Source: Podarcis raffonei (Eukaryota > Chordata > Lepidosauria > Squamata > Lacertidae). From it: 64,000 nucleotides of DNA. The DNA lies in the NCBI RefSeq assembly GCF_027172205.1, contig NC_070611.1, positions 39,552,979 through 39,616,978 on the forward strand. Direction: 5' to 3'. The notes beneath the pieces are model-generated. The model saw only the letters and a program-made list of their open reading frames with translations, searched no databases and was not told where the DNA came from. Positions 35,154 to 46,828 of this stretch are shown here, piece after piece (position 1 is the first letter of the stretch; each line of letters starts with the position of its first letter). The position numbers were made by a program, and so were the translations under genes.

Positions 35154-35404
35154 CCTCATTGTGAGAAGTGAGGTTACAGGGAACCAGACAGAGGGCCTTC
35201 TCGGTAGTGGCGCCCACCCTGTGGAACACCCTCCCTTCAGATGTGAAGGAAATAAGTAGCTATCCTATCTTTAAAAGACATCTGAAGGCAGCCCTGTTCA
35301 GGGAAGTTTTTAATATTTAACGCTGTATTGTTTTTAATACTTGATTGGGAGCCGCCCAGAGTGGCTGGGGAAACTCAGCCAGATGGGCGGGGTATAAATA
35401 ATAA

Positions 35405-35458
<54 letters not shown>
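35151..35458 (+). mobile_element. L2-type LINE 3' end, plus strand
   Basis: Covers the end of the polymerase ORF (GGGCCTTCTCGGTAGTGGCG, CTGAAGGCAGCCCTGTTCAG), then GAGTGGCTGGGGAAACTCAG, GATGGGCGGGGTATAAATAA and an (ATT)n tail at 35406-35458. Confidence 0.92.
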
Positions 35459-35513
35459 TGAACCTTGATCTCCCCAGTCCTACTCTGTCACTTTAACCAC
35501 TATCCACTCTCTT

Positions 35514-36852
35514 TTTGCATACAGTAAAAAACCACAATCCAGTCACATTTCCCTATGCCAGAGGTGAAGAGTCTCCATCTCAGTAGCTGAGTATGGCCCT
35601 CCAGGCTGCTCTGGTTGGCCCTCAAGACTCTCCCCATCCCATACCTCCATCTTCCCTGATCTGGCTCCACACACATACAGGCCCCCCCCCCAAGTGTTTT
35701 GCTGCCTGGAATGTGGTTTAAGTTGTGGTAGTGCTTCTTTCTTGCCTGGAGGGAAGATGAAGAGGTCTTTACTATGTGTGTACTAAGCATATTCTGACTC
35801 TTCCAGTTGAAATGTAGCCTACCCCTGTACCAAGGTCAATGTCTCCGTCCACTTTCTCCTCTGCCTCCCCCCACCACTGGAATATGGCCCCTGGCAAGTT
35901 GTCCACAAAGGAATGTGGCCCTCAGACTGAGGCGAGTTTCTGCAGCCGTGCCTCAGTTGAGTTTTGCCACCCTTCCTAGCAAATGGAGAGACTCGAGTCC
36001 CATTGCTTCCCTTGCCAGAGAGAGACAACAAGAGGCCTTCGCTGTCAGTCAAGCAGAAACTCTTCCAGTGTTGTGAATCTATGATGAAATGCAAAGGTTT
36101 TGCAGTGAATTCCCCCCTCCTTTATTTTAAAAGGAGTGGGGCGGGCAGGACGGGGGAGGGGGCAGGAGGAGGGGAAAAGGAAGCCGTACACTTTGCTGAA
36201 TGGGAGCGGCTCAAATTATGCTCAGCTGGTTTAGTTCACACTGTGACCCTGCCTGGCTTCCTGCTATTCAGATGTGTGACTTCCCCTTTGTGGTAATGGC
36301 CTGTGGCACTGGGCCAGGGAACGTTATTAATTTCAGAAGTGGCCTGACAGCAAACCCACAGCGAAGCGAGAGGAAGTGGCAGGGAGGCCATCTGTTGGTT
36401 TCGGCAGAACAGTAGGAGCCCGGCTCCGTAGGCTGAATGAGGAAAGCAGATTAATAATCCACAAAGAGGAAACTGCCTAAAATTATCCACAGACCTTTTT
36501 TTTTAAAGGGAAAAAAGAAAGATCACTTGAGCTGCAGCTGGACAGGAAATTGCTAGGGCTGCTTGCACTTTTCTGCTTTGAACGACACAGAACAGGGAAG
36601 GCCGAGAACAGTTCAAGGCTGGCTTATAGGCAACAAAGCAGGTCTCTCTCTAACTCGCCTCTGTTTATAGGCACTCATTCAAGGCTCAGCAAAGTTGACT
36701 TGCCCCACCACCACCCCATTCCACTGCAATGTTTTGTTTTGCATTCCCAACCTTACAATCACCCATCTTTGCGTGGGTCAGAATTTCCCCAGATTCCGGA
36801 AGCTTCCGAGCAACCTGTTTATTGAGGCTCTTTGAAGGGTGCTGCCTTATTT
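35514..36852. other. intergenic with a possible conserved block
   Basis: 36190-36520 is unique and contains AGGAAGTGG (ETS-like) and GATTAATAATCC (homeobox-like) words. No gene is seen. Confidence 0.45.
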
Positions 36853-37630
36853 CTGTGGTTCCCAAACATTTTCAGTCCACCGCCCCCATTGGCTCCATAA
36901 ATTCACAGTCACCCCCCCTTCTCTACCCTCTGAAAAGCATCATTCAGAACTGTGGTTCTCACAACCCACTAAAGAACGACAAAAACCAGGAAATATTGCA
37001 TGGAAAGTATTTTTTGATGCATTCTCTCTAACAAAAACATAAGGGCGAAGGAAAATGATAGCGCAAAATATTTATCTAGAACTAGTTACCAAAGATGCAC
37101 AATCCGTTAGTACAGCAGTGAATTCGCAACAGAATCAATAGCTGTTACCCAAAATTGGCTGTCCTGTCACAGCCCTGAATCGTAAATACAAACAAACGGG
37201 ACCAAAGGAAATAGCTTTGAAAGTGATAAGAGCGGTAAAACTTTAAAGGTGTAGTCCGTTTCGGGGGCCTGTTCCAGCTCGCAGGTTGGTTTATTTTGGC
37301 CCCTGTGGCAGTTTATTTCCTGGGGTAAAATCCTAAACTTCAATCCTAAACTCAACAACTTTGGGGTAAAATCATAAAAAAAATCTCAACAACTTCAATC
37401 CTAAAAAAAGGTTAACAACTTTGGTGGGCCCTTTGATCGGCCCTCACGGCCCTTCACTTCATCAAATCTGGCCCTCTAGGCAGTGGCTTGGTCAATCATA
37501 AATCAAAGATCAGTACTCTTGGAGGGGCCAATCTCCAGTGCCCCCCTACTGCCCGTTTGTCCCTTAGCAACCCACCCTCCTGGTAATCCCACCCTGCAGG
37601 GGGTAGTACCACCCAGTTTGTGAACCACTA
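36853..37630. mobile_element. hAT-like composite element (tentative)
   Basis: The left end CTGTGGTTCCCAAAC and right end GTTTGTGAACCACTA form plausible hAT termini. Inside is a small tandem repeat around 37320-37425 (AACAACTTCAATCCTAAA type). No matching 8-bp duplication was found, so the borders are uncertain. Confidence 0.45.
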
Positions 37631-38444
37631 AACATCCCTCCTCATGAGTTTGTAGGGAGATTAGACCAACATTGTACCAAATGCCACCCCACACTTTCCA
37701 GTGCATTTCTCTATCCCTATTCGTCTGGCAAAAAGTCTGTGATCTTTTGGGAAAATGGGTTTCTTGCCCAAGGCTTTCCAACCCGCAATCATTGTGCAAC
37801 CCTGAAAAACAGTGGTTGTCTCGCAGCACCCTATGAATGAGGAAGCAGCCAGCTCCTCCCAGCATTTTGGTTTTGTTTCCCCTTCCTTTGAAAGAGAGTC
37901 ATCTGGAGGCTTTTAGGGAAGGAACAGCGCTGTTCACACACTGGTTGCACGAAAATTGCTTCGCTCACCTCCCCAGCCTTGCTTTCTCTGTGCAGCTCCA
38001 GCCCATGGGTTACCCAACGGCACAATCAGCTGGCCACACAAGAACAGGGAATTTCATTTGTGGAATGCTCTCCCCAGGGAAACACACCTGGTGCCCTCTT
38101 CGTCAGTTTGTAGGCACCAGGCTAAGGCATCATTATCCACCCTGGCCTTCCATAGTTAAGCTAACCTCCATTCATTTTTCAAGGGTTGAGGTAGGACTTG
38201 TTCTTTGTATTGTGTTTTTCGATGAACTTCCTTAAATCTACAGCAGGCATTATTAAATAGGCACAGGTAGACCTGCAACAAATTTTTGCAGTTCAGAGTA
38301 GTTCCTATTCAAGAATCTTTCTACTATATTCCATTGTAGTGCTCCAGCCCAGATTTTCCATTTTCCTCCATAACAGTCAGTAACCATGCTATGGGCAATG
38401 AGCATGGTCAGACTTGGCCAACGCAGGCAATGTGAGCCTAGGAA
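37631..38444. other. intergenic, nothing recognised
   Basis: Unique DNA. The 132-codon frame at 37837-38235 shows no domain. Confidence 0.5.
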
Positions 38445-38446
38445 TA

Positions 38447-38688
38447 CAGTGGTACCTCAGGTTAAGTACTTAATTCGTTCCGGAGGTCCGTACTTAACCT
38501 GAAACTGTTCTTAACCTGAAGCACCACTTTAGCTAATGGGGCCTCCTGCTGCTGCCGCGCCGCCGGAGCCCAAATTCTGTTCTCATCCTGAAGCAAAGTT
38601 CTTAACCTGAAGCACTATTTCTGGGTTAGCGGAGTCTGTAACCTGAAGCATATGTAACCTGAAGCGTATGTACCCTGAGGTACCACTG
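38447..38688. mobile_element. Tc1/mariner MITE, 242 bp
   Basis: TA duplications at 38445-38446 and 38689-38690. Perfect inverted termini CAGTGGTACCTCAGG/CCTGAGGTACCACTG. Inside, CTTAACCTGAA units recur. Confidence 0.95.
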
Positions 38689-38690
38689 TA

Positions 38691-39406
38691 CAAGACACAT
38701 GCCAAATCATACTGGGTGCTGAAACTGGAATCCACCAGAGAATAATCCACTCTGCTGCATAAACTAAGCAGAGCACTTTTAATGTGTTCAAGAAGTGCTT
38801 CACATACATTATCTTGCTATTATCATGACCACAGCTATAATCATTTTTGTGTGTGGAGGGAGACAGGATTCGGGATGTTTGATACCAGTTTGATACTCTT
38901 TTTGCAATTGGTCTGCAGAGAAAGACCCTCTAGGGTACGAATGAAAGGTCCCATTAGCGTAGCAGTAAAGGGAACTGGATGAACACAGAAGACCAGGCTA
39001 AAATCTTAGTTCAGATATCTCAGACCGAATCCTGTGTCTTCAAAAAAATGTAACTGAGATCTTGTGGAGGATGCCCCAGACAATAAATTCTCTCTACACA
39101 TTAGGAAATCCTGCATCGATTTTCACTGTCAGAGGAATCAGCAGCATACTCTTTATATGGGAAGTGAAGAGAGTGCCTTTGCAGTAGAGCTCACCTCCCC
39201 TTCTCCATGTCTGAAAGAAATGCAACAAAAGGAGTGAGATAAGATTTGAAGATGAGGGCATGTGTTTAAAAGTCATGGAATCCTTTTTCTAAGCCCACTA
39301 AGGAAGAAGGAAGAAGCTCTAGAAACAAAATGCAGACCAGCTAAAACAATCTGTATATCGGGTACAAGCATATGGTTAGGGGAAGATGAACAGCTTTATT
39401 GAAGAC
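38691..39406. other. intergenic, nothing recognised
   Basis: Unique DNA. Confidence 0.5.
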
Positions 39407-39419
39407 TAAGGAAAAAAGG

Positions 39420-39798
39420 GACGCGGGTGGCGCTGAGGGACGTGGGTGGCGCTGTGGGTAAAACCTCAGCGCCTAGGACTTGCCGATCGCATGGTCGGCG
39501 GTTCGAATCCCCACGCCGGGGTGAGCTCCCGTCTTTCGGTCCCAGCTCCTGCCCACCTAGCAGTTCGAAAGCACATCAAAGTGCAAGTAGATAAATAGGT
39601 ACCGCTCCGGCAGGAAGGTAAATGATGTTTCTGTGTGCTGCTCTGGTGCTGGTTCGCCGGAGCAGCTTCGTCACGCTGGCCACGTGACCCGGAAGTGTTT
39701 GCGGACAGCGCTGGCTCCCGGCCTTTAGAGTGAGATGAGCGCACAACCCTAGAGTCTGTCAAGACTGGCCCGTGCGGGCAGGGGTACCTTTACCTTTA
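39420..39798 (+). mobile_element. Sauria-type SINE, copy 6, with duplicated head
   Basis: A perfect 13-bp target duplication TAAGGAAAAAAGG lies at 39407-39419 and 39799-39811. The first 19 bp (GGACGCGGGTGGCGCTGAG) are repeated in tandem with slight change. Confidence 0.95.
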
Positions 39799-39811
39799 TA
39801 AGGAAAAAAGG

Positions 39812-40589
39812 AGATAGAAGAAAAATAATTCAGCGTTTTCTTCACTTAACTTGAGCCTAGTTCATAAGTGCACCTTTGTCACAAGAAAGGCTAGCTTCAA
39901 AGGATGATTTGCATTTGTGAGCAAGCCACCAAAGATCTTCTGGCACTTACCTGTCCCTCACAGCCTTGTTGCACCTGTTCTAAACACCTTGAAAATTGCC
40001 AACAAGGTGATTGTACTTTCAAATACACATCACAGTCCAGAAAGGGTGAAACATTCATGGCAACAGAAACTATGGGTGAAATTCAGACATACATCCAAAT
40101 GGAGTGGTTTTTTTATTAAAAAGAGATGGTTTACATTGCTTTGCCTTCAATAGCATGTTTATCTGCATGTACACCCCTCCCAGAGGTGTTGGAAAGGGGG
40201 TGTGGTGGGTGCAGTCTGCCACAGGTGTCATGACTGAGGGGTGTGTGGCAAAATGGCAGGCGAGTGGGAGCGTGCCCACCCTGGGCAGCTCAGGCATATG
40301 CTCCACTGCTGACCCCTCCCCCAGTGAAAATGGATGTGGATTCCTACTCTGCCTGTGTTTCTGAAAGCACATCCCATTGAAAGCAATGCAGTGCAAATAA
40401 ATGACCCACATTCAGACATGTGCTTCCAGTTTCTGATCCGGCAAGTTCCACACGTAGAGAAGTTTGCTTGAGTGCACTGATCATCTCCACTTTTGAAGGT
40501 AAAAAAGTCAGCTAGCTGCACCACTCTTCTGCAAACGCCAAAGTGCTGAACGATGGCAACTCTTACCAAGAAACAAATCAGTCTCAATT
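39812..40589. other. intergenic, downstream of DUSP6
   Basis: Unique. The GGGGTGTGGTGGGTGCAGTC stretch near 40195 may be a hAT remnant. Confidence 0.4.
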
Positions 40590-40611
40590 CTCAAATAGCC
40601 AAAAATAGTTA

Positions 40612-40617
40612 TTTATT
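40612..40617 (-). terminator. distal poly(A) signal AATAAA of DUSP6
   Basis: TTTATT on the plus strand reads AATAAA on the minus strand, inside an AT-rich context about 1.2 kb after the stop codon. Cleavage would be expected some 15-30 bp further down. Confidence 0.6.
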
Positions 40618-41674
40618 AATAATTTATGATCTCAACATTCTTAGAATAAAATCCCAACTTTTACACTGGCAAATCAGAGACACTCCCTTATGGACAATTG
40701 TGTGCAAGACCTTCTTGCATATTACACAGGTACACATGCTCACACCCACACACACTTCCAGTTTTATACAAAAATAAATGCAAGATATTGCATTTGAGGT
40801 GAAGCTCCCTGAAGAGTTTGTACAGAGGTAATGCACTGCTTAGCACAAAATTGTTTTGTTTTTAATTTGATAATTTACAGAAAAAAGAATCTTCTGTTCT
40901 GAAAATGTAACTCTCTTCCAAAAGAAAAATGCAAACTAGGCTATTTACAAAAGGTAAGGCCAAATTAAGTCATAATGAGACCCTATGTTGATGGCACACC
41001 CCTGCAAAAGAAAATTATATATATATATATAATCACCACAAAAGATACTTTATCCATTCACAAAATGCGAGTAAACAAACCCCAAAGCATAGACAGAGAT
41101 TCCCTAAACAAGGAAGCAAGTTTGCCTCATTTCAACAGTAAAATCAAGCATGCTGCAAAAATGTATCCTTTGCATACAAAAGGAAGAATGGAGAGAGAAA
41201 GAACGCCCCTTGAGTTGACCTCTGGTACCTATCATTTTACTGATGTTGCTTATCGATTCAGGATTTAAAACTTTTTAACATCAACCAAGCCAAGCATTAC
41301 AAAGCTCTTGGCAAACAAAAATTCCAAACACATTTGAGCTTAAACCTCTCTTTGGCTCCTCTAAATCAAAATTGGGGGGCGGGAGGGGACACACAATTAG
41401 TCTTCACTGAAGACAACACAATATATTACAAATGCATTGAATACATTTTCCCCAGTCTTACATGTGCTCATAGTGTCCATTCTTCCTCCCCCCTATCTGT
41501 GTTTGGAAGTCCTCAGTTCCAAGTCACTGTATAGGTGGCGGTTTGTGCATCGAGCAAAAATGCGTGGCCTACCTAGAGGCAAGGTCTGAAGAGTTTATGG
41601 TGGTTGTTTCCCCCCGGGAGAACTCGGCTGGTTCCCTCCCTTTGCAATAGCAGATTCCAAACTTTGTTAACCTT

Positions 41675-41680
41675 TTTATT
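41675..41680 (-). terminator. possible proximal poly(A) signal AATAAA of DUSP6
   Basis: A second minus-strand AATAAA about 140 nt after the stop codon. If used it would give a very short 3'UTR lacking the AU-rich part. Only the hexamer supports it. Confidence 0.35.
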
Positions 41681-41819
41681 TTTAAGCACACAGGCCGGCT
41701 ACTGCTCAAGAGCAGCATCCACAAAAGAGAGCTGGATTCCTTTGCTGCCGTCAAAGAGAAGCATCGTGGAGGAATGATCACACAACCCAAGGCTGGAAGA
41801 GCTGGGACGTGGCTGGTGC

Positions 41820-42127
41820 TCACGTGGACTGCAGGGAGTCCACCTGGAAGACGTTTTGGTTGGAAGGGGTGGTGAAATACAGCTGCTGGCTGGGGACGCG
41901 GTTGTCACAGGGGCAGTTGAGCCCCAGAGTCCTCTCAAAGTCCAACAGCTGGCCCATGAAGTTGAAGTTGGGGGAGATGTTGGATTTCTTCATCTTGACA
42001 ATGTCGTAGGCGTCGTTCATGGACAAGTTGAGCTTCTGCATCAGGTAGGCGACCGTCACGGTGACAGAGCGGCTGATCCCTGCCAGGCAATGCACAAGCA
42101 CGCCACAGTTCTTCCCACGAGCTTCAT
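41820..42127 (-). CDS. DUSP6: DUSP6 coding exon 3 with stop
   Basis: 308 nt from the acceptor ccacag|ATGAAGC to TGA at 41822-41820. It encodes [21 protein letters not shown] through the C terminus QVDSLQST. It contains the catalytic Cys297 and Arg303 and the conserved helix [14 protein letters not shown]. The first codon (Asp284) is split across intron 2. Confidence 0.97.
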
Positions 42128-45100
42128 CTGTGGAGGAAACAAGACAAAGACAAGGACCGTGAGATCTCTCTTCTTCTCCCAGCCTAAAGGTCACGCCACT
42201 AGACCAGACCATACATGACAGAGAGCTTTGTGAGCTCCTCATAGAATTTGCATCGCCTTCCTTCCTACTCCCATCCTCCAGACTCGCTTTGCATAGCGTT
42301 TTCAAAGCCTTGCTTTATTTGCCCTCCCAATAACAGACCTATTTCTATTTTGACTGGGCCAAAGTCAAAACGCAAGAGTTCTAGGCAGAGGTCTTCTGAA
42401 CTCAGGCCTTGAACCGATGCCAGCTTTGAATGCACCAGGAACAGCACGAAAGCAAGTTACACCTTCAGCAGAATTCTGTGGTACAGCCTTTGTTGAACTG
42501 TACCAGGCAGCCTACAGGGTGAGACCGACTGTTTGGATGCTCAAGAACTAAAAAATACTCCCTGGACACCGGAGGCTCAGCTAGGAGCAGCATAAATGGT
42601 TCCAGCCTAATTTGACGTGCAAAAGGGAATATTTTTGGTTTACTAGGGAATATTCCAGAGGGTAAACCTACACCTGTAATCTGAAGTAGACTACAAGAGG
42701 AACTGCAGTGTGCAAATCCGCTGACCACGCAGTTTGGTTATAGGCTGGTTCTGACCATATTCCAACCATGTTATTCTGCAGTTGGGGGTCAGAGGCAGAA
42801 AAAAGCAGATGTGATTCTCCCACACACACACCTTCCTGCCTATGTGTTGTAACATGAGCAGCAATAAACAACAACATAGTGTCAGTCACAGAAGCAGTTT
42901 ATGGTGGGTATGTGGTTGATGATCTGTGGTTTTAGAAGATTCCATCAACATTGGAAGGGCTTGTTTTGAACTATAGAAATGTGAAGTGTTTTATGTGACT
43001 TTTCTGTTCTCTTTTACGGCATAATGTGTTTGTGTTGACGTTGTTAAATGCAAATTGCTTGGAGACCTCAGGTAAGTGACTAATACTAAATAATACTTCA
43101 TAAGTTCTAATACTAATAGGTCACAAAAATAATTTGGTGTACATTCGCCCTAGCATATAAATAGGGAAACCTTACAATGCCACCTTTTTTTTTTTAATGG
43201 AGACAAGCAGATTGCAAAGGTCTATTAAATTATTCTCCAACTGTTGTGCAGTGCAGCTGAACAATGGAGGTATTCAGCTGTTTTAAAAGGAAGAGAGAAG
43301 TCACAGGGGACAGCCCATTAGGAGAAACAGGATGTCAACATTGCCAGAAAATGGGTTCCTTTGTAATAGGAAATGCATTATAATGCCTGGAGATTAGTTT
43401 CTTTGTGGCTTCCAGCCTACAGTTTCTTCTTGCTGGGCTCAGATTACCTACATTCTGCTCTATTACCAGTATCACTCAATCAGATTACAGCACAGTATTC
43501 ACTGGCAGATAACACAATGACCCTCCCCAAAGAGGGGGTGGGGAGCATAACTGAACTAATTCACAAAGAGAAGGGGAAGGAGTCTAAATGTACTCATCAG
43601 CACTTCTCATATATTTTAGGGCAATACCTGCTTCTGAGAAAACAGTGGTTTTTATGGAACACTCTAGATTAAATTCAATAGGGCATGCTTCCACATGAGT
43701 AGGTACAGAAATGAAAGCTTGGAGGCTCTAGGGGGTATACTTCTGAGTAGATGTACATAGGATTGCACTGTTTGAGGGAGCATACAAGCCTAAGGAATTG
43801 AGGAATCAGGACAGGCAGAATTAAATAAAAAAGGGAACGAATCTCTCTATATATTGTGTTTTTAAAAATTACTTGCTTTCTTTTAAAATACAGTTTTCCT
43901 GGACAAAATTCAAATATGCTGGCATGGAAATTATTTCTTTAAAATACAGGTATCTAAAAGATCAACTTCTTCTTACAAGCTTTAACAATAGCTAAACCCT
44001 GGCAGAAGTAGCTTTCTATTTCTTGGATCCCCGAAGGCTGAAAATTACATTAAAATAAATAAATACTAAACAAGCCATACTGCTAATAATTTGCAGCATA
44101 ATTCTGTAGAGTTCTACTCAAAGGCAAGTCCCACTGAATTTAACAGGGATGACTCCCAGGCAGGTGCATTGAGGATTGCAGGCATAATTATGCTACCACA
44201 AGACACACCCAACACTCACTTTGCAATTATTATAAACTAAATCTCACCTATAAAAGAGATGGCCTCAGGGAAAAACTGAGACAAGTTTTGGCTCCAGTGG
44301 TCAGAGATGGGGATCTGCTTGTATTTAAACTCGCCAGCATTCTCAAAGAGATTAGGCAGGTTGGGGGTGACATTCAAGATGTATTTAATGCCAAACTCTT
44401 CTAGAACGTCCAAGTTGGTGGAATCCTTGGCACAGCCCAGGTAGAGGTAGGGCAAGATCTCTACCGGGAAAGAAGGCTGGTTATTGGACAAGGGGCTGCC
44501 GTCAGAGTCGGTGGCACTGTTAGGGTCTCGGTCAATGTCAGATTCAATGTCTGAAGAGGAGTCGGAGCTGATTCGGAGGCCACCCAAGCCCAGGACTGGC
44601 AGAGGGGGAGAACTGCTGCTACATGAACTGTCCAAGTTAGTTTCGCAATGCAGGGCATACTCTGCCTGGAACTTGCTGAAACCACCTGGGAAGAAAAGGA
44701 AAAAAGAAAGGAAATAATTTGGATGAGAGATCACATTGAGGCTTTCCGGACCACTACCACCGGGGTCAGTTCTATAGCTGTAAGATGCAGAAGCAGAAAG
44801 CCACACAACAACATACAGTTTGAGAAGAGACATAGCTCTGTAGTGGTGTAACTGGTTCAATTGACTTTTGCTTGAAGCCAGACAGTGCAGGCAGCCCTGA
44901 CCAATGGCCCTGCACATCAGAAGGCAGCTTCCTCTGTTTCAGACCATTAGAAATAAAACTGGGAGCTAGGGAGGTTAAAAAAAAGAGAAGGGGATTCCCC
45001 TGTATCACGGGCTGTCAGATTAAGGATTAAAAAAATATTAGTGGCAGATGCTGCTCCTGTGGAGTTCAGTAGAGGAAGGGGGATTAGGAAATGAATGGAC

Positions 45101-46828
45101 AGTCCTGAGAATGACAGAATGGAGATGCTGCAAAATGCAAGGGAGCCATCGCTTATTCCGCCATGGAAAGCAGAATTCTGTTGCCCACCAATAAATACAC
45201 TGGATCCTTTTACTTGCACCGGAAGGAACATTAGGCAAAGTGAAGCAGCCCAGATTCAGACGACAAATTTCAGAGTAATGTTAAAGGGCAGGAAGTTGCC
45301 AGCATTTCTGTAATGACTTTTAAAGCTTTTTTTGCCTAATCGGTGTAAAATGCATACCCCACCCATCATAAAAGAAAGGAGCTATAAGGAGGAACCAGTG
45401 AACAGCCCTAAACTGAAGAGGACAGCACAGAAGGGGTTATAGCTCTTCCCCCACTCCACTTCCTATCCAAAGATTTTGCAAGAGCCTTTGCTCTTCCAAA
45501 GAAGAGGAGGGAGGAAGCAATCGGGTTATCAAAACCATCCCTTCAGGGCATATCTCCTTTGAAGCGGCTGCCTTTTAAGTCCAGACAATATAAACCAGGC
45601 CCTTTTACTGCACCACCGTATCACCCCTAGTCTCCCTATACGTAACACTTTGACCTAGTAACGCCAGACTCATCCCCGGGGTTTTGCCTAGTTTGCCTGG
45701 AGGGAGGAGGAGCAAGCAGAAGGTTTAGAGCCGCCGGCAGATTTCGGAGTGACTTTGCGATAGATCAGCAAGGATTTAAAACGAAAAGGCTCGGCTGAGC
45801 TGGGAGGGGGGCAGGCGGGAATGGAAATGGTGTGCGAACGAACTGTGCATGAGTGAATATTGGTCTGAAAGGATTGTGAACTCAATTCAGGTGCTAAGCA
45901 TCTCCCGAGAGATGGACCCAGTTCCTTCTGCTAACCCACCCCCGCAAACCCGAGTCGCTCTTTCAAACGAGTTTTTTTTGATAGGAAAAAGATCTAACAG
46001 CCTTCAGGAGTTGGGATTTTCAATGTTTGTCCCTCGGATATATTGCCCCATGTTAAACAACTTAGGCAAAGGGGTTTGTGTGTGGCCCTATGGCTTTCCC
46101 TGGCACGTTTTAAAAGCAGTGAGATTTGCCCAGCATGGGGGTGGGGGTTTTTTCCTCCTCTGGGATTTCTTTCTCCTTCCTTCCTTCTCCCCCAATCAGG
46201 GGCCATCTGGCAACGCTCCGCTGCGTACAATAGGGGGCGAGGATGTCTTGCGCCCAGACGCAGGGGGCTGGCGTCTAGACACTCCCCTGGCGGCTGGAGG
46301 GGATGGGGGCGGTTCCGAAGGCGCCGGGGGGCCGGGGATGGAGGAAGGGGGGCAGGAAGGAAGGAAGGCAGGACTGGATTCCGGGGAACCCGCTCCCGCT
46401 CGGCTTAACCCCTCACCTTCCAGGAAGAAGGCCTTGCAGCCGTCGTCTTTGAGGCGCTTGAGGAGCAGCCCCAGGACGGAGTCCCCGGCCGTGTTCTCGT
46501 TCCAGTCGCTGCTGCTCTCGTCGTAGAGGACGACGGTGTCGGTGCCGCAGCGGCGGGCGAACTTCTCGCGCTCCTCCTCGCCGCTGGCGAAGAGGGCGCG
46601 CAGGGGCAGGTTGCCCTTCTGCAGGCGCCGCAGCATGATGCCCGGCAGCGCCACGCTGATGGCCGACTCGATGTGCGACGACTCGTACAGCTCCTGCGGG
46701 CGGCAGTCCATCAGCAGCAGGCGCTCGGTGCCCAGCTCCAGCTGCTCGTTCAGCCACGCCACCGTCTTGCACAGCGCCATGTCCGACACCACGAAAGGAG
46801 GAGCGGCGGGTCGGAGCGTATCTAGCAT
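41820..46828 (-). CDS. DUSP6: DUSP6 (MKP-3) dual-specificity MAP kinase phosphatase, three coding exons
   Basis: The coding sequence joins 46828-46417, 44685-44248 and 42127-41820 into 385 codons plus TGA (the human protein has 381 aa). Known role: cytoplasmic phosphatase that dephosphorylates the TEY loop of ERK1/2 in an ERK/FGF negative-feedback loop. Visible in the translation: an N-terminal rhodanese/CH2 domain (about residues 20-138) with the ERK-docking motif [11 protein letters not shown] (Arg67/Arg68, matching human Arg64/65); a Ser/Asp-rich linker (about 157-205) with Ser-Pro sites at 163 and 201; and the catalytic domain (about 210-350) with general acid Asp266 in ISDHW and the P-loop HCLAGISR (Cys297, Arg303). 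It ends QVDSLQST as in mammals. Introns are 1731 bp and 2120 bp with GT/AG ends and good pyrimidine tracts. The first in-frame ATG is at 46828; the frame is open upstream but starts only at a GTG. Identity is near certain; splice sites were chosen by phase and protein continuity. Confidence 0.97.
42128..44247 (-). other. DUSP6 intron 2
   Basis: 2120 bp with GT/AG borders. Mostly unique sequence. Two short degenerate pieces of a foldback repeat family are visible near 43710-43770 and 44085-44185. A block at about 43185-43350 is free of repeats and carries SOX-like and ETS-like words. Confidence 0.9.
44248..44685 (-). CDS. DUSP6: DUSP6 coding exon 2
   Basis: 438 nt from the acceptor cccag|GTGGT to the donor ATAG|gtgag. 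It encodes [10 protein letters not shown], the Ser/Asp-rich linker, and the first half of the phosphatase domain through [20 protein letters not shown]. Asp266, the expected general acid, lies in the ISDHW motif. The frame stays open 5' of the exon, into the intron, but that extension has no resemblance to DUSP6. Confidence 0.96.
44686..46416 (-). other. DUSP6 intron 1
   Basis: 1731 bp. The donor-proximal third is GC-rich and belongs to the CpG-island block; the rest is unique, with no repeat I recognise. Open frames here on either strand are by-products of base composition. Confidence 0.9.
46417..46828 (-). CDS. DUSP6: DUSP6 coding exon 1
   Basis: 412 nt encoding residues 1-137 and the first base of codon 138. 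It begins [16 protein letters not shown], three residues longer than human at the extreme N terminus, followed by the strongly conserved [13 protein letters not shown] block. It carries the rhodanese/CH2 fold and the kinase interaction motif. The donor is GAAG|gtgag at 46417/46416. The exon is much more GC-rich than the other two and lies inside the CpG-island block. The ATG context is weak (C at -3). Confidence 0.96.

Larger units (their letters stand above)
34937..35513 (-). mobile_element. CORE-type SINE split by an L2 insertion
   Basis: The 3' half (34937-35080: CACCTTTCTTCCAAGGA, TCTCACAACAACAGCCCTGT) and the 5' half (35459-35513: TTGATCTCCCCAGTCCTACT, CTTTAACCACTATCCACTCT) lie in the same reverse orientation. 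They flank the microsatellite and L2 piece at 35099-35458. Confidence 0.8.
40590..41819 (-). other. DUSP6: DUSP6 3'UTR (predicted)
   Basis: About 1.2 kb between the stop codon and the distal AATAAA, close to what I recall for the mammalian 3'UTR length. The stretch is repeat-poor apart from a short TA run near 41017-41032, AT-rich, and contains ATTTA-type motifs on the minus strand. This fits the short half-life known for DUSP6 mRNA. The end point is inferred; RNA-seq coverage would settle it. Confidence 0.7.

Noticed and set aside
41001-41040. Functional TA-repeat element in the DUSP6 3'UTR
   Set aside because: Only a short TA run; no support for function.
45849-46526. 225-codon plus-strand frame over DUSP6 exon 1 and intron 1
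   Set aside because: It lies antisense to DUSP6 in the CpG-island block; explained by GC composition.
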